A stretch of DNA of 64,000 bases from Lactobacillus intestinalis (GTDB lineage Bacteria > Bacillota > Bacilli > Lactobacillales > Lactobacillaceae). Under the pieces are notes generated by a model, which worked only from the letters and a program-made list of their open reading frames with translations, was not told the DNA's origin and did not search any database. The translations under genes were made by a program, and so were the position numbers. Shown here piece by piece: positions 46,657 through 57,070 of the stretch (its first letter is position 1; each line of letters opens with the position of its first letter). The DNA lies in the NCBI RefSeq assembly GCF_024397795.1, contig NZ_CP072983.1:992001-1056000 (forward strand), written 5' to 3'.

Positions 46657-46881
46657 ATGATCTACAAAGTTTTGTATCAAAAGGACAAGATTGTTAACCC
46701 ACGTAGAGAAACTACACAAACTCTTTTCATGGAAGCTGACAACTTAGTCCAAGCTCGTGAGTTAGTTGAAGATAATACCCCCTACAACATTGAACTCATT
46801 CAAGAATTAACTGGTAATTCTTTAAAATACGAAAAAGAACACGCTGATTTTAAATTAACGACGTTCGGAGATAAGAAGTAG
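46657..46881 (+). CDS. rpoY: RNA polymerase epsilon subunit RpoY
   Basis: 74 aa, DUF1447 family. Small Firmicutes-specific subunit bound to core RNA polymerase. Starts [11 protein letters not shown], with [11 protein letters not shown] in the middle. ATG 46657 has AAGGAG 9-10 nt upstream; the frame is open further but without a ribosome site. The next gene, rnjA, begins 6 nt after the stop, the standard pairing. Confidence 0.94.
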   Translation: MIYKVLYQKDKIVNPRRETTQTLFMEADNLVQARELVEDNTPYNIELIQELTGNSLKYEKEHADFKLTTFGDKK

Positions 46882-46887
46882 TTTAGA

Positions 46888-48567
46888 GTGCGAGTTAAAA
46901 ATAATGAAGTAGCCGTTTTTGCAATTGGGGGATTGCATGAAATCGGTAAAAATATGTACTGTGTACAATATCAAGATGAAATTGTAATTATGGACTGTGG
47001 AATTAAGTTCCCAGAAGATGATTTACTTGGTATTAACTATGTTATTTCAGACTATTCTTACTTGATCAAAAACCGTAAGAAAATTAAAGCATTAGTAGTT
47101 AGTCACGGTCACGAAGATCACATTGGTGGGATTCCATTTTTACTTGAAAAAATTCCTGAAATCCCAGTATACGCCACTCCCCTAGCCCTTGCTTTAATCA
47201 AAGGTAAGCTAGAAGAACATGGTATTTTAAAGACTACTGAACTCCATGAAGAACATGAAGATACTGTTTTGAAATTTAAAAAGCTCTCTGTTAGCTTCTT
47301 CAGAACTACTCACTCAATTCCAGATACTTTAGGAATTGCTGTTCATACACCACTTGGTGCAGTTGTCTTTACGGGAGACTTTAAATTTGATTTGACTCCT
47401 GTCATGAATCAACCAGCTCCAGATTTCCAAAAAATGGCACAATTAGGTAAAGAAGGTGTTCTTGCCCTCTTATCTGATTCTACTAATGCGGAAGTTTCGC
47501 AATTTACTAAATCAGAGCGGTTTGTAGCTCAATCTATTCATGATATGATAACCGGAATTAAAGGTCGAATTATTTTTGCTACCTTTGCTTCTAACCTATA
47601 TCGTGTTTCTACAGCTTTACAAGCTGCGATTGATACAGGAAGAAAAGTTGCTATTTTTGGACGAAGCATGGAAAATGGAGTTCAAAATGGTATTGATTTA
47701 GGATACCTTGACGTACCCGAAGGACTAATTGTAGACGCAGATGAAATTAACAATATTCCACCTGAAAAAGCAATGATCCTATGTACGGGTTCTCAAGGTG
47801 AACCCCTTGCAGCTTTATCTAGAATTGCAAATGGAACTCACCGTCAAATCAGTTTACAACCTAATGATACTGTCATCTTCTCTTCAAATCCAATTCCTGG
47901 AAACACCTTAAGTGTAAATCATTTAATTAACAAATTAATGGAAGGTGGAGCTAATGTTATTCACGGTCGTGTTAACAATGTCCACACTTCTGGACACGGT
48001 GGACAAGAAGAACTTAAGATGATGGTTCGTTTAGTCAAACCTAAATACATGATCCCAGTTCACGGGGAATATAGAATGCAAGTTGTTCATACTGAGTTAG
48101 CACAACAAGCTGGAGTTCCTGCTGATCATACCTTTGTCTTAAGTAATGGTGAAGTTGTATGTTTCAGTCCCGAAGGATCACGAATTGCAGGCCATATCCC
48201 TGCTGGCGATGTGTATGTAGACACTTCTGGTACTGCCGATGTTGGAAATGTAGTAGTTCATGATCGACAAATTCTTTCTAAAGAAGGACTAGTAGTTGCA
48301 GTCGCTACTGTTGACTATAAACATAAACGTGTATTAGCTGGCCCAGACATTCTTAGTCGTGGATTTGTATATATGCGCGAGTCTACTGATTTAATTAGTC
48401 AAGCTCAAAAGCATGTATACCACGTTCTCAGAAATGAAATGGCTAAGTCTGATCGACCAAAAGATAGCGAGATTAAAAGAGCTATCATTGAAAATCTTTC
48501 TGATTTCTTGTATTCAAAGACAGAGAGACGACCAATGATTTTACCAATGATCATTGAAAAGAAATAA
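46888..48567 (+). CDS. rnjA: ribonuclease J1
   Basis: 559 aa metallo-beta-lactamase/beta-CASP RNase with 5' exonuclease and endonuclease activity in mRNA decay and rRNA processing. The metal site SHGHEDHIGG (H73, H75, D77, H78) is complete, unlike the second paralogue. HTSGHGGQEEL and the VHGEYRM region complete the active site. GTG start, coupled to rpoY. Confidence 0.95.
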   Translation: MRVKNNEVAVFAIGGLHEIGKNMYCVQYQDEIVIMDCGIKFPEDDLLGINYVISDYSYLIKNRKKIKALVVSHGHEDHIGGIPFLLEKIPEIPVYATPLALALIKGKLEEHGILKTTELHEEHEDTVLKFKKLSVSFFRTTHSIPDTLGIAVHTPLGAVVFTGDFKFDLTPVMNQPAPDFQKMAQLGKEGVLALLSDSTNAEVSQFTKSERFVAQSIHDMITGIKGRIIFATFASNLYRVSTALQAAIDTGRKVAIFGRSMENGVQNGIDLGYLDVPEGLIVDADEINNIPPEKAMILCTGSQGEPLAALSRIANGTHRQISLQPNDTVIFSSNPIPGNTLSVNHLINKLMEGGANVIHGRVNNVHTSGHGGQEELKMMVRLVKPKYMIPVHGEYRMQVVHTELAQQAGVPADHTFVLSNGEVVCFSPEGSRIAGHIPAGDVYVDTSGTADVGNVVVHDRQILSKEGLVVAVATVDYKHKRVLAGPDILSRGFVYMRESTDLISQAQKHVYHVLRNEMAKSDRPKDSEIKRAIIENLSDFLYSKTERRPMILPMIIEKK

Positions 48568-48574
48568 TCTAAAT

Positions 48575-48620
48575 AAAAAACACCCTTATGATTAAAGATT
48601 CTTCATAAGGGTGTTTTTTT
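48575..48620. terminator. strong bidirectional terminator
   Basis: 48575-48591 pairs with 48603-48619 (ACACCCTTATGA/TCATAAGGGTGT core plus A/T runs), 11-nt loop. It ends rnjA and the converging DUF1828 gene. Confidence 0.93.
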
Positions 48621-48987
48621 AGCCTAAATATGAAATTGCAACCTGTAATTGAGCCAATCGAATAATTGCTTGTGCTAGATTTTCTTTATCTGTAGTCACT
48701 GAAATTTCACAAGTATCCTCATCAAAATCAAATCCCGCACCAATTGCTACTTCCATCCCAGTTTGATAAAGTTCTCTATCAGTTTCACCAGGATCTAATT
48801 TAAACAATATATGACTATCATCACCAATCTTGTAAAGATTACCATTTTTTTCAACAAAACAGTAAACTGTATCACCATAGGCATCAATTTGAGTGGTGGC
48901 AATTGACCAAGTATTATTCGCAACTTGTTCTACTTGAGTATGAGTACTTACCCATTCTCCAATACCATTTTTTATAAAATTATCCAT
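48619..48987 (-). CDS. DUF1828 domain-containing protein
   Basis: 122 aa soluble protein. Matches DUF1828-type proteins (TQIDAYGDTVYCFVEKNGNLYKIGDDS), a family of unknown function found in Firmicutes and sometimes beside mobile genes. ATG 48987 with AGAGGAAG upstream is the start. A TTGACA promoter and an intrinsic terminator lie in the leader, so expression may be attenuated. No neighbour points to a role. Confidence 0.78.
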   Translation of the reverse strand: MDNFIKNGIGEWVSTHTQVEQVANNTWSIATTQIDAYGDTVYCFVEKNGNLYKIGDDSHILFKLDPGETDRELYQTGMEVAIGAGFDFDEDTCEISVTTDKENLAQAIIRLAQLQVAISYLG

Positions 48988-49011
48988 TTTTCTTCCTCTA
49001 ATAAAAATTAT

Positions 49012-49047
49012 AAAAAAAGACAATCCCCTTTCAGCGTTAGGATTGCC
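49012..49047 (-). terminator. intrinsic terminator in the DUF1828 leader
   Basis: GGCAATCC/GGATTGTC on the minus strand (49040-49047 with 49019-49026, one G-T pair), then seven T's. It is located between promoter and gene. The five-codon frame ATG AGG CAA TCC TAA overlaps the 5' half of the stem. Confidence 0.75.
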
Positions 49048-49058
49048 TCATGCTAATC

Positions 49059-49088
49059 ACTATATGTTTTTATAGCTTTATGTGTCAA
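49059..49088 (-). promoter_or_regulatory. promoter of the DUF1828 transcript
   Basis: TTGACA (49083-49088), 18-nt spacer, TATAGT (49059-49064) on the minus strand; the start is expected close to the mini-ORF ATG. Confidence 0.7.
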
Positions 49089-49172
49089 TTTAATGACATT
49101 CTTAATATACCATACTTTTTACAAAGTGGTAAAACTTTATTTTTCTTTTATAAAAATAACATATAGAAAATT

Positions 49173-49379
49173 CTATGCAAAAATAACATCATGTGCCTCA
49201 CTCAATTTATTTAGTGTGACATCATTTAAAACATAGGTCATATCTAAATTATGAGCATAAAATTCAAGCAAGTCCTCTGCAATATACGTTAAGTTGCTTA
49301 CTCGATCTAAATTTGGATATTGTAAAACCGTTTCTGCTTTCTTTATTTTTAAAGACCTCGGATGAGGATCATCTTTCAT
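49173..49379 (-). CDS. small hypothetical protein (68 aa)
   Basis: A 68-residue soluble protein (KDDPHPRSLKIKKAETVL, then EDLLEFYAHNLDMTYVL). GAAAGG lies about 12-15 nt before the ATG, a little far. It follows the 40-aa membrane peptide gene by 30 nt on the same strand, so the two probably share a transcript. No recognisable family. Function unknown. Confidence 0.55.
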   Translation of the reverse strand: MKDDPHPRSLKIKKAETVLQYPNLDRVSNLTYIAEDLLEFYAHNLDMTYVLNDVTLNKLSEAHDVIFA

Positions 49380-49409
49380 AGATATTCTTAGCCTTTCTAT
49401 ATTTTCTTT

Positions 49410-49532
49410 TTATTTTTTTGAATGTTTCAATTGATATTTATAAACTAAAGTCAATATTGAAACAAGCATATTTATTCCTGCAAGAGATATACCAATTATT
49501 TTTAGAATAAGTAATTTCTTTTCTGTATTCAT
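49410..49532 (-). CDS. 40-aa single-pass membrane peptide
   Basis: ATG 49532, preceded by GGAGG 11 nt upstream, gives a 40-residue peptide: MNTEKKLL, one hydrophobic helix (about 9-31, with IIGISLAGINMLVSI), then a basic tail KYQLKHSKK. This looks like a genuine short membrane protein. Not recognised. Located just ahead of the 68-aa gene. Confidence 0.6.
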   Translation of the reverse strand: MNTEKKLLILKIIGISLAGINMLVSILTLVYKYQLKHSKK

Positions 49533-49709
49533 ATATTTGAAAACCTCCATTGCAAAAACTTCTTATATATAGAATACCATCTTTTAGTAATTATTAGCAT
49601 TTTTTTACTCAGTAAAGGAAAAACTTAATTATTCCATTAATAATTTTCAATTAAAACTTCAATTTCAGAGAGTATTATCATTTTATGAATAAATGGAAGG
49701 AAGATTTTC

Positions 49710-49835
49710 GTGAAACTACTTATTATATCTACTATTACTTTATCTTTAGGAGTTTTAGCAAGTGCCACTACATTAACTAGACGTATGGCTCCTATTCCAG
49801 TTAAAAATAAAAGAAAAAATAATAGGCTAAGATAA
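49710..49835 (+). CDS. 41-aa peptide with hydrophobic N-terminus and basic tail
   Basis: GTG 49710 is preceded by GGAAGGAAG at a good distance. The peptide is MKLLIISTITLSLGVLAS followed by a TRR break and a basic tail (KNKRKNNRLR). It could be a membrane-anchored peptide or a cleaved signal-peptide-like product. A bidirectional terminator overlaps the stop. It converges with the TetR gene. I do not recognise the family; toxin-like size and charge are noted without a claim. Confidence 0.55.
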   Translation: MKLLIISTITLSLGVLASATTLTRRMAPIPVKNKRKNNRLR

Positions 49836-49848
49836 GCCTATTATTTTT
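49816..49848. terminator. bidirectional terminator
   Basis: AAATAATAGGCT (49817-49828)/AGCCTATTATTT (49835-49846), then T's. It overlaps both the 41-aa ORF end and the TetR stop. Confidence 0.88.
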
Positions 49849-50473
49849 ACTTGAATTGATCCTGAATTAATTTGACTGGAGAATTTACGTGAATTTTTCC
49901 TATAATTTTACGCATTTCCAAAGGAGAAAGTTTATCTCCATATTGTAATAAATAAGAAATTGTCCAAATAATTGAACTCACATAGTTCTTAATGGCGACT
50001 TTAAAAGAGAAATTCTTATTTTCTTTTATTTTTTTATCGCTTCCATAAGTTATGCGTGTTCGAACTAAAAATTCCTTCTCAGTCGCATCATAAATCTTTT
50101 TTAGAAAGCCAATATCTCCATTTTCAGATAAAAGTGTTAAAAATGTTGTTCTATTTAGAATCCAATAATCAACAGTTTCACGAAAAGCTATTTCAAAATT
50201 TTCTATAATTTCTTCATTAGTTGCTAAATGATCTAACTTTCGTATATCTTTCCGATCAGATTCCATCGCCTTTTTTAAACCTTGAATGAGTTCATCTTCA
50301 GTATCATCCAAGACTTCATTTTTATTGGAATAATAATGATAAAACGTACGAGAACTAATTTCTGCTTTAGCAATAACGTCTCTACTATAAATTTCGCGAA
50401 AAGGCTTTTCCGCCATACATTTCAGTAAGCCTTGCTGAATCCGATTTTTGGTATTAGTTATGCGAATATCCAC
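49847..50473 (-). CDS. TetR/AcrR family transcriptional regulator
   Basis: 208 aa. N-terminal HTH (about 7-55): TKNRIQQGLL, SRDVIAKAEISSRTFYHYYSNK. The C-terminal ligand domain (AcrR-like helices; FSFKVAIKNYVSSIIW) is not diagnostic. GTG 50473 is chosen because AGGA is 9 nt upstream and the TetR domain begins there; an ATG at 50515 overlaps the likely -10. No transporter neighbours it, so the target is unknown; the palindrome ATACATGTAT at 50595-50604 is one possible operator. Confidence 0.85.
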   Translation of the reverse strand: MDIRITNTKNRIQQGLLKCMAEKPFREIYSRDVIAKAEISSRTFYHYYSNKNEVLDDTEDELIQGLKKAMESDRKDIRKLDHLATNEEIIENFEIAFRETVDYWILNRTTFLTLLSENGDIGFLKKIYDATEKEFLVRTRITYGSDKKIKENKNFSFKVAIKNYVSSIIWTISYLLQYGDKLSPLEMRKIIGKIHVNSPVKLIQDQFK

Positions 50474-50641
50474 TATACCCAGTCCTGCCTTTTTACCTTT
50501 AAATATACAAATCATAGCACAATAGATAGACTATTTTAGATATTCAAAGAGATTTTATACACTATATGTCAATAATAAACTCCATGTTTACTATATACAT
50601 GTATTTGATATAGCGGGGTATCTAACGCTCTCAAGATTTCA

Positions 50642-52969
50642 TTAATTTTTTTCTAGACGAATATTATCCATTCCAATCATTGGATCGATTTCTCCTGAAT
50701 AGATAAGATCTGGAGTTAAAATATAATCCTCTTGTTTAGTTTCTGTTGGCTCCTTATCTTTATTTAAAGGTTTAACCTGCAACTTCCTGCATAATTTTCT
50801 AGTTAAGTCAGTTTTTCGATCATTGCCTGGAGTACTTAGAGCTTTAACATAAGCTTCCGGCTCGCCTAATAAGACTAGATTATTTTCCGCACGAGTTATG
50901 GCAGTATATAGTAAATTTCGCTTAAGCATAATAGAATTTTGTTTGGTTAAAGTTAAAATTACTAAAGGAAATTCTGATCCCTGAGACTTATGAATAGTGA
51001 TCGCATAGGCCCGTGTTAAATCATGCAAGTCATTTTTACTAAAGGTGACTTCTCGATCATCAAATTTTGCCACTAAACATTCTTTAGGATTGTTTTCATT
51101 AATACTAATAACTTTTCCAATTTGCCCATTATAGATATCCTTTTCAGGATTATTTTGCAATTGTAAAATACGATCACCAATTCGAAAAATTTCATTATGG
51201 GTTTCTATTTTTTTGCTGTTAACTTTAGGAGGATTCATTATTTCTTGAACCACATCATTTAACTTAATTACTCCTCCATTACCATGATACATAGGACTCA
51301 AAATTTGAATATCGTCTTTATCAAACCCACGCTTCAAAGCTAACTTTACAATCTGACTAATTGCATCCCCCATTAAATTCGGCTGACAAGAAATAAAGGA
51401 ATAATTATTCGTTTTCTTAAAAATATTATCTTGATTCTTTCCCTCATTAATATCATGAGCCAGGGTAATGATAGTCGATTCATCTCCTTGACGGTGAATC
51501 TGCTTCAACTGCGTAGTAGGAAAAATATTTGAATCGATCAAATCACTAAACACATTTCCTGCACCTACTGAAGGCAATTGATCCTTGTCTCCTACAAATA
51601 CCACATGGGCAGTAGAATCAATGCTAGCAATCAACTTTTTAAATAAAAACATATCAACCATTGACATTTCATCAACGATTAAGATTTCTCCATTTAAAGT
51701 ATTTAATTCCTCTTCTCCACTACCATCAATTCCAATCCCTAATAAGCGGTGAATTGTTTTAGCTGCAATACCCGTGATCTCACTCATCCTTTTTGCGGCT
51801 CTCCCAGTTGGAGCAGCCAGTAAAAATGGTGGATCTTCACTGAATAAAGCTGACTTAGGGATTTCGGCTAGTATTCTTAAGGCTTTCAAAATTCCATTAA
51901 CAATAGTGGTTTTACCAGTACCAGGTCCCCCAGTTAAAATTGAAATTGGATTAGTCAAAGCATTTCTAATTGCTAATTTTTGCGTATCATCATAACTAAT
52001 ATTCAACTCTTTTTCAATCTTTTCGATTGCCTTAGTAACTTCTTTTTCAGAATATTTTGATTCTTCTTGGTGTCGATCAATTAATTGTTTCAACAAATTA
52101 GCAATTTCATTTTCTGTTTCAAAAATATTTTGTAAAGCTGCGGTATCATCATCTACTACAATCTTATTTTCATGTTGTAAATCATTAATACCAGCAGCAA
52201 TGGCATCAAAATCGTTACTTCCTAATAGCTCTGCAGCCTTAGCCAATAGCTCTTTAAGATCAACATAAGTATTACCTTCAACAACAAGATTCTCCGTCAA
52301 AACTTGGAGAACGGCTCCTCTAATTCGTCGTGGATCATCTAAAGGAATTTCTAAACTCTTCCCTAGTTTATCAGCAGAATTAAAATTATATCCTGATACA
52401 TTCGCCACTAAAGCATAGGGATTTTCTTCAAGCTTAGCTAAAGTATCACCCTTATAAATCTTATAAAATTGATTTGCTACTTTTTTATTTAAACCATATT
52501 GAGCTAACTTCAATACAATTTCTGAATAAGAATCCATAGCTTGAATTCCTTGAAGCAAGCTGTTTTTCTGCTTTTTTGAAAGAGATAATGTATCAATTTT
52601 AGCTGGATTATCTTTTAAAACTTCCAGAGCATTTAATCCTAATTCGTCAATAATTACAGTTGCGCTTTTATATCCAATTCCTGGAAATTTATCTGAACTT
52701 AAGTATTTAGTAAGACTACTTTCTTCATGAGGCATAACTTGTCGATAACTTTCTACACGAAATTGTAATCCAAACTTATTATGCATTACCAAGTTTCCAG
52801 AAAAGTTATAAGTTCCAGAAATTTGAATATCACCAAAATTACCAGTTACACGAATAGTATCTTTAGAATAATCCTTTAACGAACCAATAATTTCAATATC
52901 TAAAATCTTAAATAGATTTTCGTTATTTTCAAAAATAATGCTATCTACTTTACCCGTAAATTCACTCAT
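50642..52969 (-). CDS. recD2: ATP-dependent RecD-like DNA helicase (RecD2)
   Basis: 775 aa SF1B 5'-3' helicase. The N-terminal RecD2-specific OB-like and HhH region (FPGIGYKSA) is followed by Walker A GGPGTGKT (K353), Walker B VDEMSMVD, GDKDQLP, and the C-terminal YAITIHKSQGSEF motif. No RecB or RecC neighbours, which is normal for RecD2. 4-nt overlap with the upstream TPR gene. Confidence 0.94.
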   Translation of the reverse strand: MSEFTGKVDSIIFENNENLFKILDIEIIGSLKDYSKDTIRVTGNFGDIQISGTYNFSGNLVMHNKFGLQFRVESYRQVMPHEESSLTKYLSSDKFPGIGYKSATVIIDELGLNALEVLKDNPAKIDTLSLSKKQKNSLLQGIQAMDSYSEIVLKLAQYGLNKKVANQFYKIYKGDTLAKLEENPYALVANVSGYNFNSADKLGKSLEIPLDDPRRIRGAVLQVLTENLVVEGNTYVDLKELLAKAAELLGSNDFDAIAAGINDLQHENKIVVDDDTAALQNIFETENEIANLLKQLIDRHQEESKYSEKEVTKAIEKIEKELNISYDDTQKLAIRNALTNPISILTGGPGTGKTTIVNGILKALRILAEIPKSALFSEDPPFLLAAPTGRAAKRMSEITGIAAKTIHRLLGIGIDGSGEEELNTLNGEILIVDEMSMVDMFLFKKLIASIDSTAHVVFVGDKDQLPSVGAGNVFSDLIDSNIFPTTQLKQIHRQGDESTIITLAHDINEGKNQDNIFKKTNNYSFISCQPNLMGDAISQIVKLALKRGFDKDDIQILSPMYHGNGGVIKLNDVVQEIMNPPKVNSKKIETHNEIFRIGDRILQLQNNPEKDIYNGQIGKVISINENNPKECLVAKFDDREVTFSKNDLHDLTRAYAITIHKSQGSEFPLVILTLTKQNSIMLKRNLLYTAITRAENNLVLLGEPEAYVKALSTPGNDRKTDLTRKLCRKLQVKPLNKDKEPTETKQEDYILTPDLIYSGEIDPMIGMDNIRLEKN

Positions 52970-53610
52970 TTACCTTTTTCCTTATCACTGAGCATCTTCA
53001 TAATTGCTGCATATTGATTTTCAGCTTGTTGATAGTATTTTCTATCCATCTTTTTGGATTTAGCTAAAAACTTTTCAGCCTCTTCTTTATTATGATCAAA
53101 CAGTGCAATTCCCAACAAAAAATTTATCTTAGCATTCCGCTCATCTTCTGAGATTTGACGATAATTGTCTTCAGCTTGCTTAAAATCACCTAGTCCCATC
53201 CAAATATCACCAAGCAATTCTTTTACTCGATTATCTTTATTTTTAATCGATAAAGCATATGCTAAAGCCCTTTGTAATTGACCTAATTTTAAATATACTA
53301 AAGCTTTTTGATACAAAGTTAGGTCATCATTAGGGATTTTATCAAGAAGAGTTAAAGCCTTATCAAATTCACCTTGCATATAATAAGCAACGGCTAAGTT
53401 ATAAGAAAGCTCTTGAGGCTTTTCAACTAAATGTTGAGCTTGCTCCAAGAGTTTTTGAGCTTGATCAAAACTTCCTTGTTCAATTAAATATGTTGACAAT
53501 TGCAAGTAATTATCAACATTTTTGGGATGTTCATCAATTTTTTCGATTAACTGATGAATAGCTTCATCTGTTTTATCATTTCTATATAAATTATCTATCT
53601 TTTTATCCAT
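52966..53610 (-). CDS. tetratricopeptide-repeat protein
   Basis: 214 aa with about five TPR units (for example YLQLSTYLIEQGSFDQAQKLL, AVAYYMQGEFDKALTLL). No catalytic motif or membrane segment. Translationally coupled to the upstream phosphatase (1-nt overlap) and to recD2. Such a TPR gene before recD2 is common in lactobacilli; the partner is not known. Confidence 0.88.
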   Translation of the reverse strand: MDKKIDNLYRNDKTDEAIHQLIEKIDEHPKNVDNYLQLSTYLIEQGSFDQAQKLLEQAQHLVEKPQELSYNLAVAYYMQGEFDKALTLLDKIPNDDLTLYQKALVYLKLGQLQRALAYALSIKNKDNRVKELLGDIWMGLGDFKQAEDNYRQISEDERNAKINFLLGIALFDHNKEEAEKFLAKSKKMDRKYYQQAENQYAAIMKMLSDKEKGK

Positions 53611-54269
53611 TATAGTGAATCCGTTTCTGATAATTTTCGACCTAAATAGCTAGTTTCATTCCAAATTACGGGGAAAAATGACTTTCCACCATCTTTTGTT
53701 TCCAAAATTGTTAAACTAGTATTACTCAATCCGCCACGTTTACGTACGTCTTTTAAAGGGTATCCTAAAAGGCCTCCCATGATCGCTGATAGAGCAGCAC
53801 CGTGACTAACGGCTAAAATTTTGTCATCTTCATTAGGAAAACGTTGTGCCATTTCTTGAGCAAAATCTGTCCCTCTTCTGATTACATGCTGATAAGTTTC
53901 ACCGTGAAGTTCAGTAGGATCATATTTATCTGGATGATTCCAAAAGTTATCAATCTGTTCAGGGAATTTTTTGGCAGCCTCGTCAAACTTCATTCCTTCC
54001 ATATCTCCTAAATTAAACTCACGTAAGCGTTCATCAATTACTACAGGTAAATTAGCATTCATAGCATCATCAATGCCCTGTGCTGTGTTAAAAGCTCGAT
54101 TTAAAGGACTAGCAAAAATGCCCCGAAATTGCGTACCTTTTAAATGCTCTCCTAACTTTTTAATATCTTTTAAACTTTGATCTAATAGCGGAGAGTCCCC
54201 ATGTCCTCCTTGAAAACGACTTGCTAAATTCCACTCAGTTTTTCCATGTCTGACAAAATAAATCTGCAT
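53610..54269 (-). CDS. histidine phosphatase / phosphoglycerate-mutase-like protein
   Basis: 219 aa. Catalytic RHGKTEWN at residues 7-14 (His8), Glu in REFNLGDMEGM, and a second His in VSHGAALSA. The clade contains cofactor-dependent mutases and broad phosphatases; 219 residues and divergence from GpmA favour a phosphatase. First gene of the phosphatase-TPR-recD2 operon; a TATAAT lies about 60 nt upstream. Confidence 0.88.
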   Translation of the reverse strand: MQIYFVRHGKTEWNLASRFQGGHGDSPLLDQSLKDIKKLGEHLKGTQFRGIFASPLNRAFNTAQGIDDAMNANLPVVIDERLREFNLGDMEGMKFDEAAKKFPEQIDNFWNHPDKYDPTELHGETYQHVIRRGTDFAQEMAQRFPNEDDKILAVSHGAALSAIMGGLLGYPLKDVRKRGGLSNTSLTILETKDGGKSFFPVIWNETSYLGRKLSETDSL

Positions 54270-54425
54270 TTTAAAATCTCCATTCCCGAATCATTAAAGA
54301 ATATTTTAGCAAAATTATACTTATAGGTTAATTATTTATAACGAATTGATCAATTACTTCAAGAACTTGTCACTCATCTAACCTATTTCCTTAACAGTTT
54401 GCTTTTAGTTTATCACTTAAACAAT

Positions 54426-54463
54426 AAAAAAAGAGCTGGGATTAAAATTAATCCTAGCTCTTT
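54426..54463. terminator. intrinsic terminator of mnmA
   Basis: AAAGAGCTGGGATTAA/TTAATCCTAGCTCTTT with one mismatch and a long A/T flank; T-run on the minus strand. The rest of 54270-54425 shows no gene. Confidence 0.88.
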
Positions 54464-54476
54464 AAACATTCAATTA

Positions 54477-55950
<1,474 letters not shown>

Positions 55951-55968
55951 AATTTTCCTCACTTATTT

Positions 55969-55997
55969 ATAATAAGTTACTTTCCTTTTAAAAGCAA
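55969..55997 (-). promoter_or_regulatory. promoter of DUF1831-mnmA
   Basis: TTGCTT (55992-55997), 17-nt spacer, TATTAT (55969-55974) on the minus strand. Confidence 0.6.
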
Positions 55998-56027
55998 CTA
56001 CTTATATTTGGATTGAATATATTGTTA

Positions 56028-56723
56028 TTATTTTAATTCTTCAACATAATTACAAATTAATTTGGCAGCTTTTGCTCCCACTTTTTTTACAAAACTGTCA
56101 AAGTCTTCGTCAGCATTTTCATCGCCATTATCAGAAATTGCACGCATAGCAATCAAAGGCTTATTGAAATGGTAAGCAACTTGTGCAAAAGCTGCCCCTT
56201 CCATTTCTACGCCTAGGGCATCTGGGAAATTCTTCTTAATTTCTTCTTTTTGCTTACTAGAAGCAATAAAAGAATCCCCAGTAACTACTAACCCTTCACG
56301 AAAGTCAATATTTTGATCCTTCAAATATTGAGCAAACTTGTCTCTTTGAGGTGAATTTAATTCAAAGCGTGCTGGCTCTTGTGGGATTTGACCTTCCACA
56401 TAGTCCCCAGCAGCAGTGTTATGAGCATCATGATAAGTAAAGCTATTGGGTAAAATCAAATCTTCCTTATAGACACTCTCATCCATTGAGCCCGCAGATC
56501 CGGTCATGAAGATCAAATCAATATCTTCATTACTTAATAAACTAGATAAATTCATTGCAGCTTGAACTTTACCAATTCCACTCAGACCAAGGTAAATATC
56601 ATTACCATTAACAGAAAAATGTTCGAAAGCAGTAGTTCCGAACATTTTCTTATCTTCCGAGTTGAAATTATTGCGGTAATAAGCTGCCTCAATTTCCATT
56701 GGGACAATAATCGCAATTTTCAT
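56028..56723 (-). CDS. mtnN: 5'-methylthioadenosine/S-adenosylhomocysteine nucleosidase
   Basis: 231 aa. Cleaves MTA and SAH, feeding methionine salvage and the AI-2 precursor. Family motifs IVPMEIEAAY at the start, TGSAGS (75-80), and the catalytic Asp region RAISDNGDENA; GVEMEGAAFAQV holds the substrate Glu. Last gene of the ileS-to-mtnN run. GAGGAAA ribosome site. Confidence 0.95.
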   Translation of the reverse strand: MKIAIIVPMEIEAAYYRNNFNSEDKKMFGTTAFEHFSVNGNDIYLGLSGIGKVQAAMNLSSLLSNEDIDLIFMTGSAGSMDESVYKEDLILPNSFTYHDAHNTAAGDYVEGQIPQEPARFELNSPQRDKFAQYLKDQNIDFREGLVVTGDSFIASSKQKEEIKKNFPDALGVEMEGAAFAQVAYHFNKPLIAMRAISDNGDENADEDFDSFVKKVGAKAAKLICNYVEELK

Positions 56724-56740
56724 AATTTTCCTCGATTCAA

Positions 56741-57070
56741 TTACAAATGAAATAGTGCTAATAACACTAAAATGATCAAAATGAACACTATCAAAATAGC
56801 ACTATTCAATCTCTTTTTCAAACGCAGACCTTTCTCTTCATTAAACGTTCTTTTTTCTTCTTTCGGGCTAAAAATTGGTTCACCATTACCTTTAAGTGAA
56901 CGACGCTCTAACTTTTCGTCTGTTTTATCTCGCTTAAATCCAGGTACAACATCTACATTATTATCTTTAGGTTCATTATCATCAACAAAAGCAGATCTCA
57001 CCTTATCAAAAACAGATTTCTGAGATGATTTGCGTTGCTTCTTTTGATACTCAGATCTTTTTTCAGTCAT
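56741..57070 (-). CDS. MacP-like cell-wall synthase accessory protein
   Basis: 109 aa: a long, charged, Lys/Glu-rich cytoplasmic part and one C-terminal membrane helix (about 89-108, AILIVFILIILVLLALF). This plan, the size and the Nudix-macP-mtnN gene order match pneumococcal MacP, a phosphoprotein that activates a class A penicillin-binding protein. The Ser/Thr-rich region could hold phosphosites. The order is recalled knowledge, so the name is tentative. Overlaps the Nudix gene by 8 nt. Confidence 0.68.
   Translation of the reverse strand: MTEKRSEYQKKQRKSSQKSVFDKVRSAFVDDNEPKDNNVDVVPGFKRDKTDEKLERRSLKGNGEPIFSPKEEKRTFNEEKGLRLKKRLNSAILIVFILIILVLLALFHL

Noticed and set aside
49684..49779. Alternative ATG frame (MNKWKEDF...) overlapping the 41-aa peptide
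   Set aside because: No ribosome site before this ATG, while GGAAGGAAG is correctly placed for the GTG frame.
50595..50604. ATACATGTAT palindrome as a TetR operator feature
   Set aside because: Only 10 bp, in AT-rich DNA, and behind recD2; mentioned with the TetR gene but too weak for its own entry.
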